Source: MED-G17 sp963991985 (GTDB taxonomy: Bacteria; Bacteroidota; Bacteroidia; NS11-12g; UBA9320). From it: DNA of 17,224 bases. The stretch is from assembly GCA_963991985.1 (NCBI GenBank), contig CAXDRX010000027.1, forward strand, positions 1-17,224, given 5' to 3'. A model generated the notes under the pieces. The model worked only from the letters and a program-made list of their open reading frames with translations, was not told the origin of the DNA and did no database searches. The number at the start of each line of letters is the position of its first letter. Position 1 is the first letter of the stretch. The position numbers and the translations under genes were made by a program. Positions 1-6,960 of this stretch are shown in pieces.

Positions 1-3
1 TTG

Positions 4-77
4 CGGTCTGGACGGGACTCGAACCCGCGACCCCCTGCGTGACAGGCAGGTATTCTAACCAACTGAACTACCAGACC
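4..77 (-). tRNA. tRNA-Asp (anticodon GTC)
   Basis: Read on the minus strand, the sequence folds as a full cloverleaf. It has a 7-bp acceptor stem (GGTCTGG with CCAGACC), a D-arm containing AGTTCAGTTGGTTAGA, and an anticodon stem CCTGC/GCAGG around the loop CTGTCAC, which gives anticodon GTC. The T-arm is GCGGG-TTCGAGT-CCCGT and the discriminator base is G. The 3' end continues as CAA rather than CCA, so CCA is not encoded and must be added by the nucleotidyltransferase. The body closely resembles the bacterial tRNA-Asp consensus. It is transcribed leftward, away from accA. Confidence 0.97.
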
Positions 78-98
78 GAAGCCAATAAACTTGGGCGG

Positions 99-106
99 CA
101 AATATA
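99..106 (-). promoter_or_regulatory. -7 promoter element of tRNA-Asp
   Basis: On the minus strand this is TATATTTG, an exact match to the Bacteroidetes sigma factor -7 consensus TANNTTTG. It lies 21 bp upstream of the mature tRNA 5' end. No convincing -33 TTTG box is visible at the usual 17-23 bp distance, so the call rests on the -7 element and position. Confidence 0.5.
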
Positions 107-177
107 TGTATTCGTAAATAAAAAAAATTTAAAAAAGAATAAAAAGGCTTCTCTTCATGTCAGAAAACTAATCGCTG

Positions 178-185
178 TATATTCG
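178..185 (+). promoter_or_regulatory. -7-like element before accA
   Basis: TATATTCG matches TANNTTTG except for C at the seventh base. It ends 8 bp before the accA ATG. If it works as a -7 element, transcription would begin a few bases before the start codon. No -33 box is clear. Confidence 0.4.
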
Positions 186-193
186 CAAACATT

Positions 194-1147
194 ATGGTTT
201 TTTTAGAATTTGAAAAAACTTTAGAAGACCTTCACGATCAGCTTACCAAAGCCCAAAATACGCAAGACGAAGGGAAAGTAGATATGTCCGAAACCATTGG
301 ACAATTGAATGCTACCATAGAAAAAGAAACAAAAAGCCTGTACAAAAACTTGTCGAGATGGCAAAAAGTACAACTCTCTCGACATCCCGATCGGCCATAC
401 ACCTTAGATTACATTCGAAATATCGTCTCAGGATTTATAGAACTTCACGGAGATCGACAGGTGAAAGACGACAAAGCGATGATTGCGGGTTTTGGCAAGG
501 TAGACAACCAAACGGTTTGCGTGATAGGTCACCAAAAAGGACGCAATACAAAACAAAGACAAGAAAGAAATTTTGGGATGGCCAATCCCGAGGGGTATAG
601 AAAAGCCCTGAGAGTCATGAAATTGGCAGAAAAATTTGAGGTACCTGTCATCACACTTATTGATACGCCGGGGGCATATCCTGGCATAGAAGCGGAAGAA
701 AGAGGACAGGGAGAAGCCATTGCCAAAAATCTCATGGAAATGGCCGTACTAAAAGTTCCGATTCTTTGCATCGTTATCGGTGAAGGGGCATCGGGTGGTG
801 CTTTGGGTATTGGCGTTGGTGATAGGGTTGCCATGCTAGAGCATACTTGGTACAGCGTTATTTCGCCAGAATCTTGTAGCTCTATCCTTTGGCGAAATTG
901 GGAACACAAAGAAGAAGCCGCCGAAGCTCTTCAGCTTACCGCCGGAGATATGCTCAAAAATGAATTGATAGACAAAGTCATCAAAGAACCTTTTGGAGGA
1001 GCCCATAGAAATCCGGAATTGGCTTGTAAAAATGTGAAATCTGAAATCAAAAGGTTTATTCGAGACTTCAAAGAAGTATCCCCAGAGGAATTGGTGAAAA
1101 ATCGAGTAGAAAAATTTGGACAAATGGGGGTTTACGAAGAAGTATAA
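194..1147 (+). CDS. accA: Acetyl-CoA carboxylase, carboxyltransferase subunit alpha
   Basis: This is the alpha subunit of the carboxyltransferase half of bacterial acetyl-CoA carboxylase. With AccD it moves the carboxyl group from biotinylated AccB to acetyl-CoA, giving malonyl-CoA for fatty acid synthesis in the cytoplasm. The 317 residues match the usual family length. An N-terminal helical segment (about 1-60) precedes a crotonase-like fold. Family motifs are visible: FGMANPEGYRKA (127-138), DTPGAYPG (157-164), the glycine-rich GEGASGGA (196-203) and SPESC (224-228). The ATG at 194 has no Shine-Dalgarno sequence but sits 8 bp after a promoter-like element. The gene is single, with no other acc gene beside it. 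Its 3' end overlaps the convergent WbqC-family gene by 16 bp. Confidence 0.97.
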   Translation: MVFLEFEKTLEDLHDQLTKAQNTQDEGKVDMSETIGQLNATIEKETKSLYKNLSRWQKVQLSRHPDRPYTLDYIRNIVSGFIELHGDRQVKDDKAMIAGFGKVDNQTVCVIGHQKGRNTKQRQERNFGMANPEGYRKALRVMKLAEKFEVPVITLIDTPGAYPGIEAEERGQGEAIAKNLMEMAVLKVPILCIVIGEGASGGALGIGVGDRVAMLEHTWYSVISPESCSSILWRNWEHKEEAAEALQLTAGDMLKNELIDKVIKEPFGGAHRNPELACKNVKSEIKRFIRDFKEVSPEELVKNRVEKFGQMGVYEEV

Positions 1148-1704
1148 GCGTTTTTTAGAAATGCTTCAGATTCGGGTCCCAAATTAAAAAGTAAATCGAT
1201 AACGCTAATTTCTGGCTGAGGTTTTTTGTTGAAAACCTGAGCATACGCTTGCTTCGGAAGAGGCCACTCGATTTCTTTACAAGGACCTTCGAACTTTTTG
1301 GTAAAATGAATATCCTTTTCAAATCCTAAAATACCTATACACCAATGAAACAAAGACAAGTTTAGTTGGAATAGGAACCTTGGTTTGGAATCAAAAATTT
1401 GCCATAGAGCATCTTTATAATAAAGGAAGTAAGGCGAGGCATTATAACAAGTGTCTAAGCTTTGTTTTAATGGACCAATCCAGTTTTGGGCATAGTCAAT
1501 TTCAACATGTATGCTTTTTTTGTTTCCCTGCCTTTTTACCGGAATACTAACCCTCATGACCCCTTGGGAAGAAACAATGAAAAAACGATTACGTAAAGTT
1601 TGTTTGGGGTAGGTTTCGTGCAGCTCAAACAGACAATCCTGATTTTTGAACAGAAAAAAATAATAAGGCGGGGGCAAGAGCAAAAGAGGCATCAACCTTT
1701 CCAT
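1132..1704 (-). CDS. WbqC-family protein
   Basis: This 190-residue protein has the hallmarks of the WbqC-like family. They are an early proline-rich LPPPYYFF segment (about 10-17), YPKQTLRNRFFI (32-43), SIPVKR (53-58), the VEIDYAQNW region (67-75), SPYFLYY (90-96) and LFQLNLSLF (111-119). Members occur in polysaccharide and O-antigen clusters and as lone genes in Bacteroidota. The biochemical role is not settled, and no partner gene is present here. The first ATG lies inside the end of folK (13-bp overlap), so translational coupling is likely; a second in-frame ATG four codons in is an alternative start. The 3' end overlaps accA by 16 bp on the opposite strand. Confidence 0.85.
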   Translation of the reverse strand: MERLMPLLLLPPPYYFFLFKNQDCLFELHETYPKQTLRNRFFIVSSQGVMRVSIPVKRQGNKKSIHVEIDYAQNWIGPLKQSLDTCYNASPYFLYYKDALWQIFDSKPRFLFQLNLSLFHWCIGILGFEKDIHFTKKFEGPCKEIEWPLPKQAYAQVFNKKPQPEISVIDLLFNLGPESEAFLKNAYTSS

Positions 1705-2186
1705 AGGGCTACTTGAAGATCATCGTCTATTTTTTGATAGAGGTCTTGTATAGAATATTTGGTGCCGGGGAAGATCAAATCAGGCGCAATCTCCATCATC
1801 GGTTTCAAAACAAAATTTCTCGTATGCATTCGCTTGTGTGGAATACACAACTGATCCAAATCAATCGAGAGATTTCCGAAAAGAAGAATGTCTAAATCAA
1901 TTGTACGAGCTGCATTTTTCTCACTTCTTTTCCTTCCCAATCGATGTTCTATAGCGAAACAAAGTTGAAGTACTTTTTCCGGATTCTCTGTTTTTACAAA
2001 AGCCAAAACTTGGTTCAAAAAGTCTTCGTGGGTTACACCTCCCCAAGCATCACTTTGATAAACCGATGAGGCCAAAACAGGGTTCCCAAAAAGTTCACTC
2101 AAAAAATGCCTCGCCTTAAGAAGGTAAACCAAACGGTCTCCTACATTTGATCCCAAAGAGATAAACATTAAATCTTCCGTTTTCAT
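1692..2186 (-). CDS. folK: 2-amino-4-hydroxy-6-hydroxymethyldihydropteridine pyrophosphokinase
   Basis: HPPK transfers pyrophosphate from ATP to 6-hydroxymethyl-dihydropterin, the step before dihydropteroate synthase in folate synthesis. At 164 residues it has normal single-domain length. It opens with the family motif FISLGSNVGDR (8-18). It also has SSVYQSDAWGG (40-50), FLNQV (56-60) and the HPPK signature RTIDLDILLFG (94-104), whose D97 and D99 should coordinate magnesium. The closing segment HKRMHTRNFVLKPMMEIAP (117-135) is also typical. It is first in a two-gene minus-strand unit with the WbqC-family gene. It is divergent from the small membrane protein gene at 2205, with only 18 bp between the start codons. 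Confidence 0.96.
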   Translation of the reverse strand: MKTEDLMFISLGSNVGDRLVYLLKARHFLSELFGNPVLASSVYQSDAWGGVTHEDFLNQVLAFVKTENPEKVLQLCFAIEHRLGRKRSEKNAARTIDLDILLFGNLSIDLDQLCIPHKRMHTRNFVLKPMMEIAPDLIFPGTKYSIQDLYQKIDDDLQVALWKG

Positions 2187-2190
2187 GCTA

Positions 2191-2198
2191 TATATTCG
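2191..2198 (+). promoter_or_regulatory. -7-like element before the 2205 gene
   Basis: TATATTCG, identical to the element before accA, lies in the 18-bp gap between folK and the 2205 gene. It ends 6 bp before the ATG, so the transcript would be nearly leaderless. Any -33 box would have to lie inside folK; none is obvious. Confidence 0.4.
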
Positions 2199-2204
2199 TG
2201 AAGT

Positions 2205-2621
2205 ATGGAAGGAATTTTTGAATACTGGCCATTTATCTTCGCCATCATAGCCTACCTTTTCCGTGGCCGTAAAAATAAAAAAAGAAAAGTACTTCCCGGA
2301 CGCCCAGATTCAAAAAGAGCACCAGAACCCATGGAAGAGACAAGTGCAGGGGAAGACCCATTCAAAAAAATGTTGGACGATTTCTTGAAACCCAAGGAAA
2401 GCGAAAAAAGTATCGATGAAAAAATGACAATTCCTGAGGAAAAAGAACTAAGTGTTTCAGAAAAAATAGAGCAACTAAAAAACACCGAAAAACCAAAAAA
2501 AGAAAAACCTTCGGATACAGAGGAGAAAAGGCCGGAGATAGAAAAAACCATCGATTTGAGTCAGCCATTTGATTTAAAGCAGGCCGTCATCAACGAGGCG
2601 ATTTTGAATAGACCCTATTGA
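2205..2621 (+). CDS. Small membrane-anchored, highly charged hypothetical protein
   Basis: I cannot assign a function. The 138-residue product begins with one hydrophobic segment (about 5-19) followed at once by a basic stretch (residues 20-28, RGRKNKKRK). That suggests a single membrane anchor with the rest in the cytoplasm. Residues 30-115 are rich in Lys, Glu, Pro and Ser and probably disordered. The tail (FDLKQAVINEAILNRPY, 122-138) is more ordered and aromatic-ended. From memory, similar tails (AVI..EIL.R.Y) occur in other small Bacteroidota proteins, which would make it the conserved functional part; this needs a search. The gene starts 18 bp from folK on the other strand and overlaps the convergent GtrA-family gene by 7 bp. 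Confidence 0.75.
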   Translation: MEGIFEYWPFIFAIIAYLFRGRKNKKRKVLPGRPDSKRAPEPMEETSAGEDPFKKMLDDFLKPKESEKSIDEKMTIPEEKELSVSEKIEQLKNTEKPKKEKPSDTEEKRPEIEKTIDLSQPFDLKQAVINEAILNRPY

Positions 2622-3064
2622 GCGATTTTCTTGAAGACCCAATACTTTTGGCCCAAAAAGTTCAGAATACTGGAGACAAATGTGGCAAAAAGAAAAGCAC
2701 AAATCTTATCAATTTTGAACGCAAAAAGTTCCAAATGCTCGCCTCCAATTTTTTGTATGTTGGAAGCAATGACATGGCTCGGTATTTTTTGAAGCGCCCA
2801 AGCATTGCCCAAAACATTGAGCAACATGGAAAACCCATACAACAATATAAAGGGCAAAAGTCTTCTGTTGTCCTTTTCGGGCTGTCTCCAAGTCCAGAAT
2901 TTGTTGAGATTATAGGTGACAATCGTTCCCATGACAAAGCCCAAAGCCTTGGCAATGTTTTGTTCAATAAATTGGCTGCAAGAATAGTAAACCAATAAAT
3001 CGACCAAAACGGCGGTTATGCCCGAAACAAAAAATTTGGATATTTCTTTTGTTGCCTGATACAT
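2615..3064 (-). CDS. GtrA-family integral membrane protein
   Basis: The 149-residue protein has the length and four-helix layout of the GtrA family. Hydrophobic segments lie at about 9-29, 37-54, 69-90 and 118-138. The N-terminal pattern FFVSGITAVLVDLLVYY (11-27), the NLNKFWTW motif after helix 2 (52-59) and YWVFK near the C-terminus (141-145) are family features. GtrA proteins are thought to help move lipid-linked sugars such as undecaprenyl-phosphate-glucose across the cytoplasmic membrane. Members outside O-antigen clusters, like this one, have no confirmed substrate. The start codon lies one base after the stop of the S66 peptidase gene, so the two are almost certainly cotranscribed. Confidence 0.88.
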   Translation of the reverse strand: MYQATKEISKFFVSGITAVLVDLLVYYSCSQFIEQNIAKALGFVMGTIVTYNLNKFWTWRQPEKDNRRLLPFILLYGFSMLLNVLGNAWALQKIPSHVIASNIQKIGGEHLELFAFKIDKICAFLFATFVSSILNFLGQKYWVFKKIAQ

Positions 3065-3065
3065 T

Positions 3066-3959
3066 TTACACGCCCAAAAGTAATTCTTTGTCTGTTAAAT
3101 GTGCTTGTTGTCCTAAAATAAGCGGATGGTTGGGCCCATTATGGCCACAAGGCAGTCCGTATACTCTTGGATAAGTATATGTTTTTAGCCTCGACTCAAA
3201 AATTGACTGGATATCTTCTCCAAAAGGAGTGGGATTGTCGTTCATCTCGGTCATACTGCCAACAAGAAGGCCGGATATGTTTTCAAAAACACCAAAACTT
3301 TCAAGTGCTTGCACCATGCGATCGATGTGATACAAATATTCTCCTACGTCTTCCAAAAACAAGATTTTATTTTCAAAGAAATCTTTAGGAAACTGAAACA
3401 AGACGCTATAGAGAATCGATAGATTTCCACCAATCAATACACCTTGCTTTGCTACTTTATTGATATGAGTGCTTTGGTTTAGGGAGATCTTGCTTTCCTG
3501 ATGGGCCATTAGGCAAAGAGCACGCTCAAAATCTGACATAAAATTTGCATCATCGGAGATATGGACAGGCATAGTGGCATGCAAAGAAGGAAATCCCAAA
3601 CCATTTAGGTAACAATGAAAAACCGTGAAATCGCTATAACCTATCATCCATTTTGGATGTTTTAATAAATTAGAAAAATCCAAATGAGGTAAAATTCTTG
3701 CAGCACCATATCCACCACGTACCGACCAAATTGCCTTTGCATTCGGATGATCAATGGCCCATTGCATATCCATTAAACGTTGCTGGTCGGTTCCCGCGAA
3801 TTGATTTTTCCGTGCAAATAAATTGGGTGCTAGCGTCACTTTGATTTTCTTGCTCCCCATGAGTTGAACAAAAGAATTTACCCATCTGCTTTCAACAAAT
3901 CTAGAGGGTGCAACGAGCAATACTTCGTCTCCAGGTCCAAGCTTGGGCATTTGGTACAT
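3066..3959 (-). CDS. LD-carboxypeptidase-like serine peptidase, family S66
   Basis: The family cuts the L,D peptide bond before the terminal D-alanine of murein tetrapeptides during cell-wall recycling; some relatives (MccF-like) cleave other substrates. At 297 residues it has normal length. The N-terminus GDEVLLVAPS (10-19) is typical. The nucleophile is predicted as Ser109 in MIGYSDFT (105-112), with Glu203 in FLEDVGE (201-207) and His273 in LPCGHNGPN (269-277) completing the Ser-Glu-His triad. SVRGGYGAARILP (79-91) is also characteristic. No signal peptide is seen, so it is probably cytoplasmic. It leads a two-gene unit with the GtrA-family gene. Both touch the cell envelope, but a shared pathway is only a guess. 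Confidence 0.93.
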   Translation of the reverse strand: MYQMPKLGPGDEVLLVAPSRFVESRWVNSFVQLMGSKKIKVTLAPNLFARKNQFAGTDQQRLMDMQWAIDHPNAKAIWSVRGGYGAARILPHLDFSNLLKHPKWMIGYSDFTVFHCYLNGLGFPSLHATMPVHISDDANFMSDFERALCLMAHQESKISLNQSTHINKVAKQGVLIGGNLSILYSVLFQFPKDFFENKILFLEDVGEYLYHIDRMVQALESFGVFENISGLLVGSMTEMNDNPTPFGEDIQSIFESRLKTYTYPRVYGLPCGHNGPNHPLILGQQAHLTDKELLLGV

Positions 3960-3966
3960 TTAGAAA

Positions 3967-3974
3967 CGAAATAA
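3967..3974 (-). promoter_or_regulatory. -7-like element before the S66 peptidase gene
   Basis: On the minus strand this reads TTATTTCG, a two-mismatch version of TANNTTTG. It ends 7 bp before the ATG, the same spacing as at other genes in the window. Taken alone it is weak. Confidence 0.25.
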
Positions 3975-4020
3975 ACTAAATTTTATAGGAAAATTCCACA
4001 AAATGAGGTCAATTGACTTC

Positions 4021-4028
4021 TATTTTCG
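4021..4028 (+). promoter_or_regulatory. -7-like element before the acyl-CoA dehydrogenase
   Basis: TATTTTCG lies 7 bp before the ATG at 4036 and matches TANNTTTG except for C at position 7. If it is the promoter, the ATG at 4003 is upstream of the transcription start and cannot be used. That supports 4036 as the true start. Confidence 0.4.
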
Positions 4029-4035
4029 TAGTGGT

Positions 4036-5178
4036 ATGAATTTTCAACTTTCAGAAGAGCACATTGCGGTACAACAAGCGGCACGAGATTTTGCTCAAAT
4101 GGAGCTTCTCCCTGGAGTCATTGAGCGAGATATTCATGAAAAATTTCCAATGGAACAAGTAAGAAAATTAGGTGCGCTTGGTTTCATGGGGATGATGGTA
4201 GATCCCAATTACAACGGTGGCGGAATGGATACAATTTCGTATGTGTTGGCAATGGAAGAATTGTCTAAAATAGATGCCTCCACTTCGGTTGTGGTATCTG
4301 TAAATAATTCACTGGTTTGTTATGGCTTGAATGCATTTGGATCGGAATATCAAAAAGAGAATTTTCTAAAGCCACTTGCGGCTGGAGTCATTCACGGTGC
4401 ATTTTGTTTGTCCGAGCCAGAGGCCGGCTCGGATGCAACCTCACAAAGGACTACGGCGATTGATATGGGCGATCATTATTTGCTAAATGGAACCAAAAAT
4501 TGGATTACCAATGGAAATTCAGCCGATACTTTTTTGGTGATGGCACAGACCGATGCGGAAAAGGGGCACAAGGGAATCAACTGTTTAATTGTAACAAAAG
4601 ATATGGAGGGCTTTCAAGTAGGAAAGAAAGAAGACAAAATGGGCATACGTGGCTCCGACACACATTCCATTATGTTCACCGATGTAAAGGTTCCCAAAGA
4701 AAATAGGATTGGTGAAGATGGTTTTGGATTTAAGTTTGCTATGAAGACATTGAGTGGTGGACGTATTGGTATAGCAGCTCAGGCATTGGGTATTGCAAGT
4801 GGTGCACTAGAATTGGCAACCAAATATGCCAAAGAAAGAAAGGCCTTTGGTACAGAAATAAAAAATCATCAAGCCATTCAATTTAAACTGGCTGAGATGG
4901 CTACGCAAGTAGAGTCTGCAAGATTGCTTACCCTCAAGGCCGCGGCATTAAAAGATGCAGGAGAAAATTATGATATAGCAAGCAGTATGGCGAAACTGTA
5001 TGCGTCGGAAATAGCTCAATCGGTAAGCTCTGAGGCAGTTCAAATTCATGGAGGTTATGGCTACGTGAGAGAATACCACGTGGAGCGATTGATGCGTGAT
5101 GCAAAAATTACTCAGATTTATGAAGGAACCTCGGAAGTCCAAAAAATTGTAATTTCAAGAAGTCTTTTAAAGGATTAA
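4036..5178 (+). CDS. Acyl-CoA dehydrogenase (FAD-dependent)
   Basis: This flavoenzyme oxidises an acyl-CoA thioester to the trans-2-enoyl-CoA, passing electrons to electron-transfer flavoprotein in fatty-acid or branched-chain amino-acid breakdown. From 4036 the protein has 380 residues, the normal length for short-chain and branched-chain members. The N-terminus NFQLSEEHIAVQQAARDFAQ lines up with family starts. An in-frame ATG at 4003 would add 11 residues outside the family pattern. Motifs are GAFCLSEPEAGSDA (121-134), NGTKNWITNG (151-160), QIHGGYGY (336-343) and IYEGTSEVQK (361-370), where Glu363 is the predicted catalytic base. The acyl-chain preference cannot be read. It overlaps convergent thiL by 4 bp. 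No other beta-oxidation gene is adjacent. Confidence 0.95.
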   Translation: MNFQLSEEHIAVQQAARDFAQMELLPGVIERDIHEKFPMEQVRKLGALGFMGMMVDPNYNGGGMDTISYVLAMEELSKIDASTSVVVSVNNSLVCYGLNAFGSEYQKENFLKPLAAGVIHGAFCLSEPEAGSDATSQRTTAIDMGDHYLLNGTKNWITNGNSADTFLVMAQTDAEKGHKGINCLIVTKDMEGFQVGKKEDKMGIRGSDTHSIMFTDVKVPKENRIGEDGFGFKFAMKTLSGGRIGIAAQALGIASGALELATKYAKERKAFGTEIKNHQAIQFKLAEMATQVESARLLTLKAAALKDAGENYDIASSMAKLYASEIAQSVSSEAVQIHGGYGYVREYHVERLMRDAKITQIYEGTSEVQKIVISRSLLKD

Positions 5179-6215
5179 TCCATATGGTTCCAACCTTGGG
5201 CTTCAAGTTCAAAAGATTGCCCACCTTTGGAAATCATCTGACAGCGCTCATCCCGGCCTGTGGCATGACCAATGATGCTAAAGTCCATTAGGTTTTTAAT
5301 TTTTTCATACTCTTTGGGGTCTATAGTAAACAAAAGTTCATAATCTTCTCCACCATTTAGCGCAGCAGTTGCTGGACCGATGTTGAAATCAAGCGCTTGT
5401 TGATAGGTGACTTGGTCGATCGGTAGTTTCTCTTCATAGATTGTAAAACCAATGCGACTGGCCTTGCTTAGATGAATAATTTCACTCGACAAACCGTCGG
5501 AAATATCAATCATTGCGCTAGGTTTTAGGTTTATTTCTTCAAAAAGGTCAATCATGTCTAACCTGGCTTCGGGTTGTAATTGTCTTTGCAAAATATAATC
5601 TTTACCCTCAAAATCTGGTTGTATGGATGGGTTCTCAGCCCAAATTCTTTTTTCTCTTTCCAATATTTGTAAACCCATATAGGCGCCGCCCAAATCGCCA
5701 GATACACAGAGTAGGTCATTCTCCTTAACGCCATAACGGTATACCACACTTTTTTTATTGCCAATTCCTGTAATGCCTATACCAATTACGAGACCTTTTG
5801 CAATGGTCGTTGTATCTCCCCCCACAATTTCTACTTTATATTTATTGCATGCCTTGAGCATTCCGTTGTACAGCGCATCGATAGCATCTAAGGTAAATTT
5901 ACTTGAAAAAGATATTGAAATGTGGACAAAGTCAGGCCTTATATTCATTGCAATTATATCGCTTACGTTGGCAACAATTGATTTGTATCCAACATGTTGA
6001 ATGGGCGAGTAGGTGAGATCAAAATGAGTGTTTTCAACAAGGGTATCCGTAGATTGTACCAGTACAAGGTTGTTTTTCAGTTCGATAATGGAAGCATCAT
6101 CACCAATTCCTTGGAGTACACGTTTGTCTTTGTTCTCAATCTTTGATTTGATATGTTGAATCAAGCCAAACTCTTTTAAATCTTTTATTTCTGCTTTGTT
6201 CTTGTTTTCAAACAT
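5175..6215 (-). CDS. thiL: Thiamine-monophosphate kinase
   Basis: ThiL phosphorylates thiamine monophosphate with ATP to give thiamine diphosphate, the active cofactor. The 346 residues show the PurM-like ATP-binding fold motifs in order: GIGDDA (36-41), DTLVENTHF (57-65), GYKSIVANVSDI (76-87), GGDTT (132-136), VSGDLGGAYMGL (171-182), DISDGL (237-242) and GGEDYELLF (288-296). The aspartates in these motifs bind magnesium. Length is close to the family norm. It stands alone, with no other thi gene in the window. It is divergent from the ComF-family gene with 30 bp between starts, and its stop overlaps the acyl-CoA dehydrogenase stop by 4 bp. Confidence 0.96.
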   Translation of the reverse strand: MFENKNKAEIKDLKEFGLIQHIKSKIENKDKRVLQGIGDDASIIELKNNLVLVQSTDTLVENTHFDLTYSPIQHVGYKSIVANVSDIIAMNIRPDFVHISISFSSKFTLDAIDALYNGMLKACNKYKVEIVGGDTTTIAKGLVIGIGITGIGNKKSVVYRYGVKENDLLCVSGDLGGAYMGLQILEREKRIWAENPSIQPDFEGKDYILQRQLQPEARLDMIDLFEEINLKPSAMIDISDGLSSEIIHLSKASRIGFTIYEEKLPIDQVTYQQALDFNIGPATAALNGGEDYELLFTIDPKEYEKIKNLMDFSIIGHATGRDERCQMISKGGQSFELEAQGWNHMD

Positions 6216-6225
6216 GCCTACATTG

Positions 6226-6233
6226 CAAATCTA
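6226..6233 (-). promoter_or_regulatory. -7 promoter element of thiL
   Basis: On the minus strand this is TAGATTTG, an exact match to TANNTTTG, ending 10 bp before the thiL ATG inside the 30-bp divergent spacer with the ComF-family gene. No clear -33 box is visible. Confidence 0.45.
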
Positions 6234-6245
6234 TCCCTTTTTTCT

Positions 6246-6908
6246 ATGAAGCTATTAAAGCCACTTTTGGACATTGTTTACCCGCAATTTTGTATTCTTT
6301 GTCAAGATTATTTACTCGAAAAAGAGAAAACCATTTGCTTACCTTGCGATCAATCCATCAACGAGGCCTTGGGTTCCATGTATTGGTATGAAAATAAGTC
6401 TCTTTGTTTTACAAACAAATATGCTTTGTTTCCTTTTAACAAAGGCTCTATTTCCCAGAAGCTGATTCATGAACTTAAATACAATGGCAATGTGAACTTA
6501 GGAATCTATTTGGGTCAAAAATTTGGATATTTCTTTAGGGAACAACTGAAAAAAGTAGACCTTTTGGTTCCTGTACCATTACACAGGAAAAAGGAAAGAA
6601 AGAGGGGGTTCAATCAATCCGAGGTCATTGCTAGAGGAATTTCTATGATAGACAATATCCCTCTGAGTACAAATAATTTGCTTAGAAAAAGAAACGCAAC
6701 TACACAAACCAAAATGAGTAAGGAGCAGCGTTTTCAAAATATGCGAAACACGTTTGAGCTGGCAAATTCAAAAGTATTTGCAAAACAAAATATCTTACTG
6801 GTAGATGATATTTATACAACGGGTGCAACAAGCGAGGCTTGTTATAGAGAGATTTTCAAGGGAAATCCAAACTCTATTTCTTTGGCAGTAATTGCCAAAG
6901 CGCAATAA
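6246..6908 (+). CDS. ComF-family phosphoribosyltransferase-like protein
   Basis: The 220-residue protein has the two-part ComF architecture. An N-terminal zinc-finger-like segment carries C16-X2-C19 and C31-X2-C34. A C-terminal type I phosphoribosyltransferase domain follows, with VPVPLHRKKERKRGFNQSE (108-126) and the PRPP-binding loop LLVDDIYTTGATS (184-196). ComF proteins act in DNA uptake in naturally competent bacteria, and the E. coli relative GntX is linked to nutrient use. In non-competent hosts the role is unclear, and no other competence gene is present here. The gene is divergent from thiL and ends just before a strong terminator. Confidence 0.92.
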   Translation: MKLLKPLLDIVYPQFCILCQDYLLEKEKTICLPCDQSINEALGSMYWYENKSLCFTNKYALFPFNKGSISQKLIHELKYNGNVNLGIYLGQKFGYFFREQLKKVDLLVPVPLHRKKERKRGFNQSEVIARGISMIDNIPLSTNNLLRKRNATTQTKMSKEQRFQNMRNTFELANSKVFAKQNILLVDDIYTTGATSEACYREIFKGNPNSISLAVIAKAQ

Positions 6909-6942
6909 AAAAAGGGCGACCCAGATGAGTCGCCCTTTTTTT
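6907..6942. terminator. Bidirectional rho-independent terminator
   Basis: A perfect 7-bp stem GGGCGAC/GTCGCCC (6914-6920 with 6929-6935) encloses an 8-base loop. It is flanked by a run of seven A on the left and seven T on the right. The symmetry gives a hairpin plus U-tract on both strands. It lies between the convergent ComF-family gene and the large surface protein, so it should stop transcription from both. Confidence 0.92.
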
Positions 6943-6960
6943 ATGAGATATCCGTTTGGA

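Noticed and set aside
529..909. 126-codon open frame antisense to accA
   Set aside because: It lies wholly within the well-supported accA gene, has no recognisable domain, and its composition follows from accA codon use.
2618..2998. 126-codon plus-strand open frame opposite the GtrA-family gene
   Set aside because: The minus-strand frame encodes a clear four-helix GtrA protein; the plus-strand frame has no family features and starts within the overlap of two real genes.
3066..3959. S66 peptidase as a microcin-immunity (MccF) enzyme
   Set aside because: There is no microcin biosynthesis or transport gene nearby, and the sequence does not separate MccF-like from LD-carboxypeptidase members; the general family call is safer.
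6907..6942. Hairpin as a protein-binding operator or small RNA
   Set aside because: A GC-rich perfect stem flanked by A and T tracts between convergent genes is fully explained as a bidirectional terminator.
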